A DNA stretch of 64,000 bases from an uncultured Oceanospirillales bacterium (GTDB lineage Bacteria > Pseudomonadota > Gammaproteobacteria > Xanthomonadales > SZUA-36), in the NCBI GenBank assembly GCA_913055655.1, contig CAJXKA010000001.1:1240842-1304841 (forward strand). The letters are read 5' to 3'. Below the pieces are notes generated by a model. The model saw nothing but the letters and a program-made list of their open reading frames with translations. It was not told the DNA's origin and made no database searches. Numbering within the stretch: position 1 is the stretch's first letter; each line of letters starts with the position of its first letter. This document shows positions 27,728 through 37,057 of the stretch, piece by piece. A program made the translations under genes and the position numbers.

Positions 27728-28744
27728 ACCGCCCCGGGCCACCCGGTCGATAAAGGCCAGTTTCGCCCGCACCACCGTGTTCAGCACGAACGGATAGGGA
27801 TCGTCCCAGCCCAGGCTGCGGCCGATCTCGTTGAGCGCCACCGCCAGCCGGCTCCATTCGTCCAGCCAGCCTTCACCCGCCAGCGCCGCTGCCGGCACCA
27901 GCCCGGCGTGACGCGCGCTGTCCAGTGCATCGCGGATATGCAGCCAGTGCGCAAAACTCTCGGCAAAGTCCTCGCCCGGATGGGCCGCCGCGTAGGCGCT
28001 GATGTAACGATCCGGCCACTCCGGGTCCGGGCCATTGTCGTAGTGGCGCGCCATGGCGTCTTCGTAATCCGCCTGCTCGTCACCAAACAGGTCGCGGAAG
28101 GCCGGCAGGTACCCGCCGTCGACGACAAGCGGGTTGAAATAGAAATGACCGGACTCGTGCCTGAGATGACCGAGCACGGTGCGATACCGTTCCTGCAACT
28201 GTTCACGCGCGGCCTGGCGTTCGACGTTGTCGGCCTCGGCAATATTCAGGGTGATCGTACCGCCCTGGTGGGCCGTGGGAATAAACGGCTCGAGGACATC
28301 GGGATTGCGCCGCTGGTCTTCCATGATGCGGAAATTCAGCGATTGCCCCGGGCCGAAATCCAGTCGCAACCCGTTGTCCGCCAGTGAATACAGCAGGCGC
28401 CGCTTGGCCACCTCCACGCGCGTCCAGAGCTCGAGATTTCCCGGGCGACCGAGCGCGGGAATGACCTGGTTCCGGGCACAGGAGACGCAACGGCCCGGCG
28501 CGGCTTCCGCCGGCAGCAGCCAGTTGCAGTTGCCGAACTCGATCTCGTTGTCGCAACGCCGGAACTCGCGGCCGTCCTCGGCGCGCCAAAGCGTGTCGCG
28601 CCCCTCGTCGCCCGGTTCACCAACCGGTTCCAGGCCCAGCAACTGCAGGTGCGACCAGTCGAAGCCCAGGCGGCGACCACAGGCCCGGCAGGTCGTATTG
28701 TCAAAAAAAACCGGCTGGCCGCAGGTGCAGTGGAACGTTTTCAC
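27716..28744 (-). CDS. Zinc-ribbon putative metallopeptidase (DUF2248-like)
   Basis: A 342-residue cytoplasmic protein. It begins with a zinc ribbon (MKTFHCTCGQPVFF, then TCRACGRRLGF) and a second Cys cluster (CDNEIEFGNC, RCVSCARN). The body carries HESGH (HExxH) within LGHLRHESGHFYF, the zinc-peptidase signature, followed by DLFGDEQADYEDAM and EDFAESFAHWLHI (possible third ligand). The start is GTG 28744. It is the last gene of the ATP-grasp/alpha-E operon. Members of this family are annotated as putative zinc-binding metallopeptidases of unknown substrate. Confidence 0.85.
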   Translation of the reverse strand: MKTFHCTCGQPVFFDNTTCRACGRRLGFDWSHLQLLGLEPVGEPGDEGRDTLWRAEDGREFRRCDNEIEFGNCNWLLPAEAAPGRCVSCARNQVIPALGRPGNLELWTRVEVAKRRLLYSLADNGLRLDFGPGQSLNFRIMEDQRRNPDVLEPFIPTAHQGGTITLNIAEADNVERQAAREQLQERYRTVLGHLRHESGHFYFNPLVVDGGYLPAFRDLFGDEQADYEDAMARHYDNGPDPEWPDRYISAYAAAHPGEDFAESFAHWLHIRDALDSARHAGLVPAAALAGEGWLDEWSRLAVALNEIGRSLGWDDPYPFVLNTVVRAKLAFIDRVARGGSAV

Positions 28745-28786
28745 GATGAATACTCGGCGACTCGGTGGCGACCGCGAAGAGGCCGG

Positions 28787-29695
28787 TCAGCCGATGGCCA
28801 GCGGGTTCAGCCAGGTTTCCGAAATGACGCCGTGCAGGTCACCCAGTTCCACCTGGAACTCATCGACATACTCGTGCACCGAGGCATAGCTCAGTGACGA
28901 GGGATCGACACGCTCGAGACTGGCCGCCAGGCGTGCGACCTCCGCGCGGGCATCTTCGCCCCCCGGCAGGGCCCTGGCCGCGGCGTCCAGTACGTTGACG
29001 CAATGAAGCACCGACCTCGGGAAACAGGGGTCCAGCAGAAGGAAACGCATCACGTGCTCGGCGATGATGGCCCGCCGCATGGTCTGGCGATAGGCCTGGA
29101 AACCGCTCAGCGCCCGCAGCACCGCCCGCCAGATGCCGTTGCGATAGTGGACCAGTTCCTCGCCCTCGCTCATCAGGATCGCCGCCGCGACATCGATCAT
29201 TCGCGTGGTCATGTCGGCGCGCTCGAGCGACCGGCCCAGGCGCAGGAACTGGTAGGCCTGGCCGTGGCTCATGGTGCCTTCGAGAATGCCGCTGATCTCG
29301 TGACAGCGCGCCACGATGTCATCGGTCAGGCGCGCGCCGGACAGCGCCAGGTCGCGGGTCGCCAGGTGTAACTCGTTGATCGCCTGCCATGATTCCGATG
29401 GCAGCAGGTCGCGGCTGGTCCTCGCGTTCTCACGGGCGTAAGCGATCGCCGCGCGCAGCGATGCCAGGTTGTCCGGGCTCGCCAGAAGGAATGTCAGCTC
29501 GTCGTCACCGCCACCGTTTTCCCGGTACGCGGCCTCGTCACCCAGAATCTTCAGCGCCAGCGACCAGTCCAGGCCGGCGTCCTGGGGCAGGTCCAGCAAC
29601 AGTTCCTCGTAAGACGCGACCAGCCGGGCAGTGTTTTCCACCCGCTCCAGGTAGCGCCCCATCCAGTAGATTCGTTCAGCAACTCGTGAAAGCAT
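28787..29695 (-). CDS. Alpha-E domain protein
   Basis: A 302-residue all-helical protein with the family N terminus MLSRVAERIYWMGRYLERVE followed by NTARLVASYEEL. Alpha-E proteins accompany circularly permuted ATP-grasp enzymes and are thought to act with them in peptide or amide-bond modification. Here the ATP-grasp stop lies three bases before the start. No catalytic motif can be named from the sequence. Confidence 0.92.
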   Translation of the reverse strand: MLSRVAERIYWMGRYLERVENTARLVASYEELLLDLPQDAGLDWSLALKILGDEAAYRENGGGDDELTFLLASPDNLASLRAAIAYARENARTSRDLLPSESWQAINELHLATRDLALSGARLTDDIVARCHEISGILEGTMSHGQAYQFLRLGRSLERADMTTRMIDVAAAILMSEGEELVHYRNGIWRAVLRALSGFQAYRQTMRRAIIAEHVMRFLLLDPCFPRSVLHCVNVLDAAARALPGGEDARAEVARLAASLERVDPSSLSYASVHEYVDEFQVELGDLHGVISETWLNPLAIG

Positions 29696-29698
29696 CGT

Positions 29699-31156
29699 TC
29701 AGCCCACCACCCAGGTGTCCTTGCTGCCGCCGCCCTGCGAAGAATTGACCACCAGGGAGCCTTCGCGCAGCGCCACGCGGGTCAGGCCACCCGGCGTCAC
29801 GTACATGTCGGCACCCTGCAGGATGAACGGCCTGAGGTCGACATGGCGCGCGCCCAGCTCCTCGCCGATCACCGTCGGCACGGTCGACAGGCGGACCACG
29901 GGCTGGGCAACGTAGTTGCGGGGATTCCGGGCCACGACTTTTGCGAACCTGGCCCGCTCCTTCGCCGTCGACTGCGGCCCGACCAGCATGCCGTAACCGC
30001 CCGACTCGTTTGCCGGCTTGACCACCAGCGATTCCAGGTTGTCCAGCACCCAGGCCAGCTCTTCACGGTTCTCACACTCGCGGGTGGGCACGTTAGGCAG
30101 GATGGCTTCTTCGCCCAGGTAATACCGGATCATGTCCGGCACGTACTTGTAGACCACCTTGTCATCGGCCACCCCGGTGCCGGGCGCGTTGGCGATGGCC
30201 ACCTTGCCGGCGCGCCAGCTGCGAATCACCCCGGGCACACCCAGCAGTGATTCCGGCTCGAACACTTCGGGGTCGAGCCACTCCGCACTGACACGGGTGT
30301 AGATCACGTCGACGCGGGCCAGGCCATCAATGTTGCGCATGTAGACGCAGTCATCGTCGCCCACGACCAGGTCGCCACCCTCCACCAGCTCGGCGCCCAT
30401 GCACCGCGCCAGGTAAGCGTGTTCGAAATAGGCCGAGTTGTAGATGCCCGGCGTCAGTACCACCACTTCCGGGTCGTCGCCGGGCCGCGGCGACAACGAC
30501 GCCAGCATGTTGAACAGTTCCGCGGGGTAATCGTCCACCGGGCGGATATCCAGGTTGGCGAACAACTCCGGGAACACGTGCTTGGTCAGGCTGCGGTTCT
30601 CCAGCATGTAGGACACGCCGGACGGCACCCGCAGGTTGTCCTCGAGCACGTAGATGGTGCCGTCGGCGTCACGCACCAGGTCCGTGCCGCAGATATTGGC
30701 CCAGGCGCCGTGTGGCGGCTTCGCGCCTGCGCAGGCCGGCAGGTAGCTCTTCGACGACTCGATCAGGGCTTTCGGGAAACGGCCGTCAGCGACAATCTTC
30801 TGGTCACCGTAGACGTCACCAATAAACAGGTTCAGGGCCCGCAGGCGCTGCTTCAGGCCGGCCTCCACCGTCGCCCACTCCTCGCGGTCGAGCGTGCGCG
30901 GGACGATATCGAACGGCCAGGCGCGGTCGATATTCTCGCCCTCGGAATACACCGTGAAACTGATGCCCAGTTCCAGGATGGCATTCTCCGCGGCCTGCTG
31001 GCGGGCGGCCAACTCGGCGGGGTTCAGCGCGCCCAGGCGCGCGGCCAGCCCGGCCGCGGACCTGCGCGGCTCACCGCCCGGGCCGATCAGCTCGTCATAG
31101 CCGTCGCCGGGGTCATAGCCGCGCCAGTCGATGTGAATGTTCTGGATGTCGTCCAC
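29699..31156 (-). CDS. Circularly permuted ATP-grasp type 2 protein
   Basis: A 485-residue amidoligase-like enzyme, predicted to form amide bonds with ATP. Visible motifs: GYDPGDGYDELIGPGGEPR at the N terminus, GVSYMLENRSL, VVLTPGIYNSAYFEHAYLAR, LVVKPANESGGYGMLVGPQS (nucleotide-binding Lys and Gly loop) and FVAQPVVRLSTVP-like YVAQPVVRLSTVPTV, ending in GGLTRVALREGSLVVNSSQG. The GTG at 31156 is preferred (AGGGA at proper spacing) over GTG 31192, which has none. It heads an operon with the alpha-E and metallopeptidase genes, convergent with Anbu. Confidence 0.9.
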   Translation of the reverse strand: MDDIQNIHIDWRGYDPGDGYDELIGPGGEPRRSAAGLAARLGALNPAELAARQQAAENAILELGISFTVYSEGENIDRAWPFDIVPRTLDREEWATVEAGLKQRLRALNLFIGDVYGDQKIVADGRFPKALIESSKSYLPACAGAKPPHGAWANICGTDLVRDADGTIYVLEDNLRVPSGVSYMLENRSLTKHVFPELFANLDIRPVDDYPAELFNMLASLSPRPGDDPEVVVLTPGIYNSAYFEHAYLARCMGAELVEGGDLVVGDDDCVYMRNIDGLARVDVIYTRVSAEWLDPEVFEPESLLGVPGVIRSWRAGKVAIANAPGTGVADDKVVYKYVPDMIRYYLGEEAILPNVPTRECENREELAWVLDNLESLVVKPANESGGYGMLVGPQSTAKERARFAKVVARNPRNYVAQPVVRLSTVPTVIGEELGARHVDLRPFILQGADMYVTPGGLTRVALREGSLVVNSSQGGGSKDTWVVG

Positions 31157-31316
31157 GTATGTCCCTGTCTTCGCTTGACCCAACGTTATCACCGATCACG
31201 CGTGAATTGCAGGTCGTCCGGTTTTCACGAAGGGGCTGTTAAACTCACGGCCATTAACGGCCCGGCTTCACCGGGCGTAAACTGGCGCCACCCACCCTGG
31301 TCACGAGGCCTTCGAC

Positions 31317-34094
31317 ATCCGCATCGTTCGCGTCGCATTACTGGTCCTGCTGCTCCTGCCCGCCATCGCCTGGCTGGCCTTTCCACTGTGGGCGCCCTGG
31401 GCGGCGCGGCCATTCCTGCCGGACGGCTGGCAGGTCCACGAACTCGATCTCGGCCGGCCGGGCTGGCGCGGCATCGACGTTCATGCACTGGATGCCGACG
31501 TGAGGATTGCCGGTTTCCCGGTGGGCGTTGGGCTGTCGGGCGCTAATGTCCGCTGGCGCGAACCGGTTTACACGACTGAGACACTCGAAATCGACCTGGG
31601 CCGGGCGGGACTGGGCGGCATGGGCGGCGGCGGTTTCAATAACCTGCGGGATATCGCCATTCCGCGCCTGGTGCTGCCCGCCAACCTGCCGGACCTGCGC
31701 ATCGGCCGACTGACGCTGAAAGGCCTGGCCACCAACGGTGAAGCCTGGGTGCTGGACGATGTCGTGCTCGACCCGGAGGACAATGACACCCTGGCCTTCG
31801 AAAGCGATTTTCCGAACCTGCCGTGGACCGCGGACAGCGGCCACCTGTCAGTCAACGCCACGCCGGGCGAATTCAGCGCAAGCCTCGTGATCGGCGACCC
31901 GGACGCAGAACCCGGCGCTGCAAGGGCCGATCTGCTGCAGGCCCGTGAGAACAATGACCTGGTCACCCGCCTGGAAATTACGCTGCCACTCGGGCGAGTC
32001 GATCCCGCCCTGGTCGACAGCATCCTGCCGGATGACTGGAAAGGTGCGGCCGCGCGCGGACGGGTCGATGCCGGTGTCACGTTCACGGGCCCTGTGCCAC
32101 AAAGGGCCGAAAGCGCCACGCTGGCGTTACGGGATGTCACGTTAACGGACGCCCAGGCACAAATGGCGGCCACCGCCACGGTCGAGATCAACTGGATCGA
32201 GCCCCACTATCGGCTCCGGGTGATCGAGGATTCGACAATATCAATGACCGGGCACCCGAACCGCTGGCCCATTCCCGTCGCCGCCACCCTTGAAACGCTG
32301 GCGCTATCGCTGCCGGTCCCGAGCGGCGAAACGTCCGTGGCCAGCGCCTGGCTGGGTACCGGCACGGTCATCGACATCGGTGCCGCACGCCCCTGGCCGG
32401 CCCGGGTGGAAGGCCCCGTGGACATCCGCCTGGCCGCCGGCGACGATACCGGGTTTGTTGGTGGGTTCGAACCGCTACGGCTCGAAATCAGCGACCTGTC
32501 GGACCCCGGCAGGCTCCAGCTCGAAGGCCCCTATCGCTGGGTGTTGCGTACACCCGGGCCGGCGACGATGACGCTCGAGATGGGCACCCTTTCATTCACG
32601 GGCATCGACGCCCGTGGCCAGGGCGATTTCTCCATGCGTGACGGCGCCCTGTACCAGCTGCGCAAGGACGAAGTGGACATCGCGCTGGATGAAGTCAGCC
32701 TGTTGCCCCGGGAACCCGGCCAGTCCATGGTCGCCCTGGAGATCACGGCCGGTGGCCAGCTGAACCTGGCTGAAGGTGAATGGCAATACACGGGACCGGT
32801 GACTGGAAGCTCGATAAAGCTCGCGCCCTCCGGCGGACAGGGCCTCGAACTCTTATCGGGACCATGGGCCGCAGAACTCAGCGCTGGCAACTCAACCGGC
32901 GTCGTTATCAGCAGCGGCCAGGGACAGCTGGATTCGCTCGCCCTGCCCGACGCCGGTCTCTCGGCGAGCCGTGTTGAACTGGACTGGCGCGACTTCGACA
33001 TCGGCGCCCTGGCGGGGCGCGCAGGCGTGTCCACCGCCGGCCTGGCCGTCACCACCGCCGACGGGGCCGTCATGTCCGGTTTCGACGTCGATGCGCAGGC
33101 ACGGCTGCCTGCCATCGGACCGGTCACCGGTACAGGCACATTTCGCGCGGGCAGCGCCGTCGCCCTACCCTTCGCGTTCAACGCCAACCTCGACACCGGC
33201 GTCAACACGGCGACGTTGGCGGATGCGGCCCTGCCCGCGGCTGAACTGCAGACACTCGCCGGTGCCTTCGGTGTCGAGTGGCCCGCAGGCGTCATCGTCA
33301 CCGGTGGCGAACTGCGCCTGGACGGACAACTGATACTGGCGGACGCGCTGACCGGCGAGATCGACGTTGTCGCCGGCGACATCGAGGCTGGGTTCGCCGA
33401 GAGCGTGATCTACGACCTTTCCGCCAACCTGGCACTGTCGCTGGGCGAGACGATCACCGGCGGCGGCCCGGTCACCGCCGGGCAACTGGCGCTGGCCGCC
33501 GGTCTCGATATGACCGAGCTGGTCCTGGACGTGGCCCTGGAAAGCAACGGCGATATCGTCGCGCGGAATGTCACCGGCCAGCTGTTTGACGGCCAGGTCG
33601 CCATCCAGGAAGCGGGCTGGCGTGCCGGCGAACTGGCGCCGGCCACTGTCGATTGGCGCGGTTTCGACCTCGCCGCCCTGTTGCAGTTCATGGACGTGGC
33701 GGGCCTGGAAGGCAGCGGCACCATGAACGCCAGCGTTCCGGTCCAGCCGCTTGGCGAGGGGCTCGCGATTGCCGCGGGCCAGTTCACCGCCACCGGCCCC
33801 GGGCGCATCGCCTACAGTGCCGGGGGGCCGGCCACCAATATCGGCCTGCGGGCGCTGGAGAACTTTCACTACGACACCTTCAGCGGCACCATCGACTACG
33901 ACCCGGCCGGACCCTATGCTGTTAAGATGGACCTGCTTGGCCGCAACCCCGACCTCTACGGCGGACACCCGGTCAAGTTCGGCTTGAATCTCGGGGGGGA
34001 AATGCCGGCGGTGTTCAGGAGCCTGTTCCTGACCGGCAGCTTCGAGGAAGCATTGCTGGAACGCCTGCGCGAGACCAGCGAACCCGTGCCCTGA
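31317..34094 (+). CDS. ydbH: YdbH family intermembrane transport protein (apparent ATC start)
   Basis: An AsmA/TamB-like bridge protein. The 925 residues have an N-terminal inner-membrane helix (VRVALLVLLLLPAIAWLAFP) then long beta-rich repeats and a C-terminal DctA-YdbH region (MNASVPVQPLGEGLAIAAGQ to FHYDTFSGTIDYDPAGPY). In E. coli YdbH spans the periplasm with the lipoprotein YnbE and works redundantly with TamB and YhdP in phospholipid transport. The first canonical start (GTG 31500) would cut off the membrane helix. The open frame begins after TAA 31278-31280, and ATC 31317 has GAGG 8 bases upstream; no ATG, GTG or TTG lies between. Confidence 0.85.
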   Translation: MRIVRVALLVLLLLPAIAWLAFPLWAPWAARPFLPDGWQVHELDLGRPGWRGIDVHALDADVRIAGFPVGVGLSGANVRWREPVYTTETLEIDLGRAGLGGMGGGGFNNLRDIAIPRLVLPANLPDLRIGRLTLKGLATNGEAWVLDDVVLDPEDNDTLAFESDFPNLPWTADSGHLSVNATPGEFSASLVIGDPDAEPGAARADLLQARENNDLVTRLEITLPLGRVDPALVDSILPDDWKGAAARGRVDAGVTFTGPVPQRAESATLALRDVTLTDAQAQMAATATVEINWIEPHYRLRVIEDSTISMTGHPNRWPIPVAATLETLALSLPVPSGETSVASAWLGTGTVIDIGAARPWPARVEGPVDIRLAAGDDTGFVGGFEPLRLEISDLSDPGRLQLEGPYRWVLRTPGPATMTLEMGTLSFTGIDARGQGDFSMRDGALYQLRKDEVDIALDEVSLLPREPGQSMVALEITAGGQLNLAEGEWQYTGPVTGSSIKLAPSGGQGLELLSGPWAAELSAGNSTGVVISSGQGQLDSLALPDAGLSASRVELDWRDFDIGALAGRAGVSTAGLAVTTADGAVMSGFDVDAQARLPAIGPVTGTGTFRAGSAVALPFAFNANLDTGVNTATLADAALPAAELQTLAGAFGVEWPAGVIVTGGELRLDGQLILADALTGEIDVVAGDIEAGFAESVIYDLSANLALSLGETITGGGPVTAGQLALAAGLDMTELVLDVALESNGDIVARNVTGQLFDGQVAIQEAGWRAGELAPATVDWRGFDLAALLQFMDVAGLEGSGTMNASVPVQPLGEGLAIAAGQFTATGPGRIAYSAGGPATNIGLRALENFHYDTFSGTIDYDPAGPYAVKMDLLGRNPDLYGGHPVKFGLNLGGEMPAVFRSLFLTGSFEEALLERLRETSEPVP

Positions 34095-34159
34095 TTCAGG
34101 TATCGTTCAGCCAGGATATGGCCCAATGGAGCCCAGGCTTCGCGCTAAGGACGAACACC

Positions 34160-34351
34160 ATGCCAAGAAAATTCACACTGATCCTGACGGCCCTGCTCGC
34201 CTGCGGCCTCATCGCCTGCAACCCCACGGTGAAGGTGGAGGCCCCGGACAAGCCCATCGAGATCAACATGAACGTCAACATCCGCCACGAGATCCTGGTC
34301 AAGGTCGAGAAGGAAGTGGAGGAAATGTTCGAAGACGAGGACCTGTTCTGA
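34160..34351 (+). CDS. ynbE: YnbE-like outer-membrane lipoprotein
   Basis: A 63-residue lipoprotein with signal sequence FTLILTALLACGLIAC and lipobox Cys, then NPTVKVEAPDKPIEINMNVN, the signature of YnbE, and an acidic tail. YnbE binds the C-terminal end of YdbH at the outer membrane in E. coli. The start at 34160 has AAGGA upstream. The stop overlaps the ydbL start by one base (TGATG). Confidence 0.92.
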   Translation: MPRKFTLILTALLACGLIACNPTVKVEAPDKPIEINMNVNIRHEILVKVEKEVEEMFEDEDLF

Positions 34352-34698
34352 TGAAAACCCTGACGAAATCACTGAAATTCGCCGCCAGGGCCGGCCTGCT
34401 CGCCCTGGTGTTCACCGGCACCGTGCTGGCCGCCGATCTTGGCAGCGCCAAGGCGCAGGGCCTGGTCGGTGAGAAGCCGGACGGCTACCTGGGCCTGGTC
34501 GATTCCAGCGCACCGTCCGATGTCCGTGCACTGGTCCAGGATGTGAACGCCAAGCGCCGTGCCAACTACCAGCGCATTGCCAAGCAGCAGGGCGCCCCGC
34601 TTTCCGAGGTCGAGAAAGTGGGCGGAATGACGGCCATAGACAAAACCCAACGCGGTCATTACATCATGAACGGCTCTGGTCGCTGGGTGAAGAAGTAA
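34351..34698 (+). CDS. ydbL: YdbL family protein (DUF1318)
   Basis: A 115-residue exported protein (signal RAGLLALVFTGTVLAA) with AKAQGLVGEKPDGYLGLV, VNAKRRANYQRIAKQQG and a C-terminal YIMNGSGRWVKK, all typical of YdbL. It is the third gene of the ydbH-ynbE-ydbL operon and is proposed to modulate the YdbH/YnbE bridge. A GC-rich hairpin follows. Confidence 0.92.
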   Translation: MKTLTKSLKFAARAGLLALVFTGTVLAADLGSAKAQGLVGEKPDGYLGLVDSSAPSDVRALVQDVNAKRRANYQRIAKQQGAPLSEVEKVGGMTAIDKTQRGHYIMNGSGRWVKK

Positions 34699-34704
34699 CC
34701 TCCA

Positions 34705-34726
34705 GGCCGCCCCGCCCGGGGCGGCC
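34705..34726 (+). terminator. GC-rich hairpin after ydbL
   Basis: Perfect 9-bp stem GGCCGCCCC / GGGGCGGCC with 4-base loop, 7 bases after ydbL. The following TTCCCTGT is a poor T-tract, so this is a weak intrinsic terminator call. Confidence 0.55.
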
Positions 34727-34795
34727 TTCCCTGTCGTACATGACCTGGCGGGCACGCCACCTTTTTTCATTTGAAGTGAGTTTAGTATTGATGAT

Positions 34796-34814
34796 GAGAA
34801 TCGTTTTCATTATC
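34796..34814. promoter_or_regulatory. Fur box 1
   Basis: The opposite strand reads GATAATGAAAACGATTCTC, 15 of 19 matches to the Fur consensus. It lies 89 bases before the TonB-dependent receptor start, in an AT-rich patch unlike its surroundings. Confidence 0.85.
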
Positions 34815-34818
34815 ATTC

Positions 34819-34837
34819 GATAATACTTCTCATTCTC
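34819..34837. promoter_or_regulatory. Fur box 2
   Basis: GATAATACTTCTCATTCTC, 14 of 19 matches to the Fur consensus, 4 bases after box 1. Tandem sites suggest Fur multimerisation and tight iron repression of the operon. Confidence 0.75.
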
Positions 34838-34902
34838 AAATAACCAATCGGGCCGGCCTTGAAGGCGCGCCCACCCGGGGACACTTCAAAAGGAACTGAA
34901 CC

Positions 34903-37053
34903 ATGCAGCACCCGAAACTGCGGCACGCCGTCGCCATTGCCCTGCTCGGCGGCCTGGCCACCGCCCTGCCCGTCCACGCACAGGACAACGCTGAAACTGA
35001 AGACATCAACGAAGACGAAGTGCTTGAAGAAGTGGTGGTCCACGGCCGCATGAGCCGCTATTCGGCCACCAAGTCAGACACACCGATCATGGAAACGGCG
35101 CGCTCGGTCAGTATCGAAACCAATGAAATGCTGCTCAACCAGGGCGCCCTGAACCTGGCCGACGCCTACCTTTACGCGCCGGGCGTGTTCGGCGAAACCT
35201 ATGGCTTCGCCACCCGCGGTGACTGGGTCAAGGTGCGCGGCCTGGATGTGCCCGAATATCGCGACAGCCTGCAGGCGCTGTTTTCCAACTACAACAACAC
35301 CCGCCCGGACATCTACACCATCGAGCAGGTGGAGATCCTGAAGGGCCCGGCCTCGGTACTGTATGGCCGCGGCTCGCCGGGCGGCATCGTCAACGTGGTC
35401 AGCAAGGTGCCGGAGGAAGACCCGCACCATGAACTGGTGCTGGAATACGGCAATTACGACCGTTTCCAGATGGCCGGCGATTTCACCGGCGCCATCGACG
35501 CCGACGGTGACTGGTTGTACCGGATGATCCTGGTCTCGCGCGAATCCGATTCACAGGTCGATTTCGTCAGCGAGGACGCCACCGTCATCGCGCCATCCAT
35601 CACCTGGCGCCCGGGCGATAGCACCAACATCACGCTGCTGGCCAACTTCCAGCAGACCGATGATGACGTCGGCGCGCAGTTCCTGCCCGTCTATGGCACG
35701 CTGCTGCCGGCACCGAACGGCGAGTTCATCGACATCAGCACCTACACCGGTGACCCCGATTTCAACTACTACAACACCGAAACGACATCACTCACCCTGC
35801 TGGCGGACCACCAGTTCAACACCACCTGGAGCGCGGAAATGACCGCCCGCTGGACCGACGGTGAGGCCGACTACCAGCAGGCCTGGACGGCGTTTATCGG
35901 CGGCGACCGCTACGTCTACAACCCCGATGGCACGCTGTACCGCGACGGCATGGTGCCGCGCAGCTGGTACGTCAGCCAGTCCAGCTCTGAACAGTACGCC
36001 GTCGATGCGCGTCTGCGCGCAACGTTCTCCACCGGCGCCATCGAGCACGAGGTGCTGATGGGCGCGCAGTGGCAGGACGTGACTACCGACGACAACTCGG
36101 CCTATAACTTTGCGCTGGGCTACAACTTCTCGCCGGACCCCACCACCTGGGACGACCGCTACTGGATCAACGTGTTCAACCCGCGGTACGGCGTCGTGCC
36201 CCGGGCCGACGAACTACTGCCGGTCACCGACGCACCGGAAGCCGTCACGAAAGACCAGGGCCTGTACATCAGCGACCAGATCAGCTGGAACGCGTGGCGC
36301 ATCACCCTGGGCCTGCGCGCCGATGACGCGGAAACCGATACCGGCAGCTATGTGCAGGACGATACCGAGACCAGTTTCAGCGCCGGCGCCCTGTACCAGT
36401 TCGAAAATGGCCTGTCGCCGTACGTGAGCTTCGCCGAGTCGTTCGAGCCGGTCGCCGGTGTCGACACCATCACCGGCCTGCCATTAAAGCCCGTAATGGG
36501 CGAGCAGTGGGAAGCCGGCCTGAAGTACCAGTTCGGCAACAGCGGCAGCTTCTTCACGCTGGCCTGGTTCGATATCGAGATCGACAACCTGGACAACCCG
36601 AACTCGCTGCCGAACGCGCCATCACAGCAGGAAGGCACAGCCGAAATCGACGGCTTCGAGTTCGCCGGTGTCGTGGTGATGGGCAACGTGTTCCTGGAAC
36701 TGAACGCCAGCCACCTGGATACCCAGAGCCCGGACGGCTATCGCCTGCCCAGCGTGCCGGAGAACCAGGCCTCGGGCTGGCTGAACTGGCGCCCGTCTGG
36801 CCGCCTGGACGGGTTCAAGACCGGCCTGGGCGTGCGTTACGTCGGCAGCAGCTGGGACGGCACCGATACCCTGGAAACGCCGGACTACACGCTGGGTGAC
36901 TTCATGATCGGCTACGATACCGGCGCATGGGATTTCATGCTGAATGTCCGTAACCTCGCCGACAAGGAATACATGGCCACCTGCCTGGCGCGCGGCGACT
37001 GCTTCCCGGGCGAAAAGCGCACCGTGGCCGGCCGCGTCGCCTACCGGTTCTGA
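34903..37053 (+). CDS. TonB-dependent siderophore receptor
   Basis: A 716-residue outer-membrane ferric-siderophore transporter. It has a signal peptide (VAIALLGGLATALPVHA), then a TonB-box-like acidic stretch EDEVLEEVVVHGR. The plug domain contains IYTIEQVEILKGPASVLYGR and GSPGGIVNVVSKVP, and the barrel ends in Phe (VAGRVAYRF) as required for BAM insertion. It is FhuA/FoxA-like in plug sequence. Two Fur boxes upstream and a PepSY protein downstream identify an iron-uptake operon; the siderophore is not predictable. Confidence 0.94.
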   Translation: MQHPKLRHAVAIALLGGLATALPVHAQDNAETEDINEDEVLEEVVVHGRMSRYSATKSDTPIMETARSVSIETNEMLLNQGALNLADAYLYAPGVFGETYGFATRGDWVKVRGLDVPEYRDSLQALFSNYNNTRPDIYTIEQVEILKGPASVLYGRGSPGGIVNVVSKVPEEDPHHELVLEYGNYDRFQMAGDFTGAIDADGDWLYRMILVSRESDSQVDFVSEDATVIAPSITWRPGDSTNITLLANFQQTDDDVGAQFLPVYGTLLPAPNGEFIDISTYTGDPDFNYYNTETTSLTLLADHQFNTTWSAEMTARWTDGEADYQQAWTAFIGGDRYVYNPDGTLYRDGMVPRSWYVSQSSSEQYAVDARLRATFSTGAIEHEVLMGAQWQDVTTDDNSAYNFALGYNFSPDPTTWDDRYWINVFNPRYGVVPRADELLPVTDAPEAVTKDQGLYISDQISWNAWRITLGLRADDAETDTGSYVQDDTETSFSAGALYQFENGLSPYVSFAESFEPVAGVDTITGLPLKPVMGEQWEAGLKYQFGNSGSFFTLAWFDIEIDNLDNPNSLPNAPSQQEGTAEIDGFEFAGVVVMGNVFLELNASHLDTQSPDGYRLPSVPENQASGWLNWRPSGRLDGFKTGLGVRYVGSSWDGTDTLETPDYTLGDFMIGYDTGAWDFMLNVRNLADKEYMATCLARGDCFPGEKRTVAGRVAYRF

Positions 37054-37057
37054 TTCC

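Noticed and set aside
34705..34726. Strong intrinsic terminator after ydbL
   Set aside because: The stem is good but the T-tract is poor, so it is only listed as a weak terminator.
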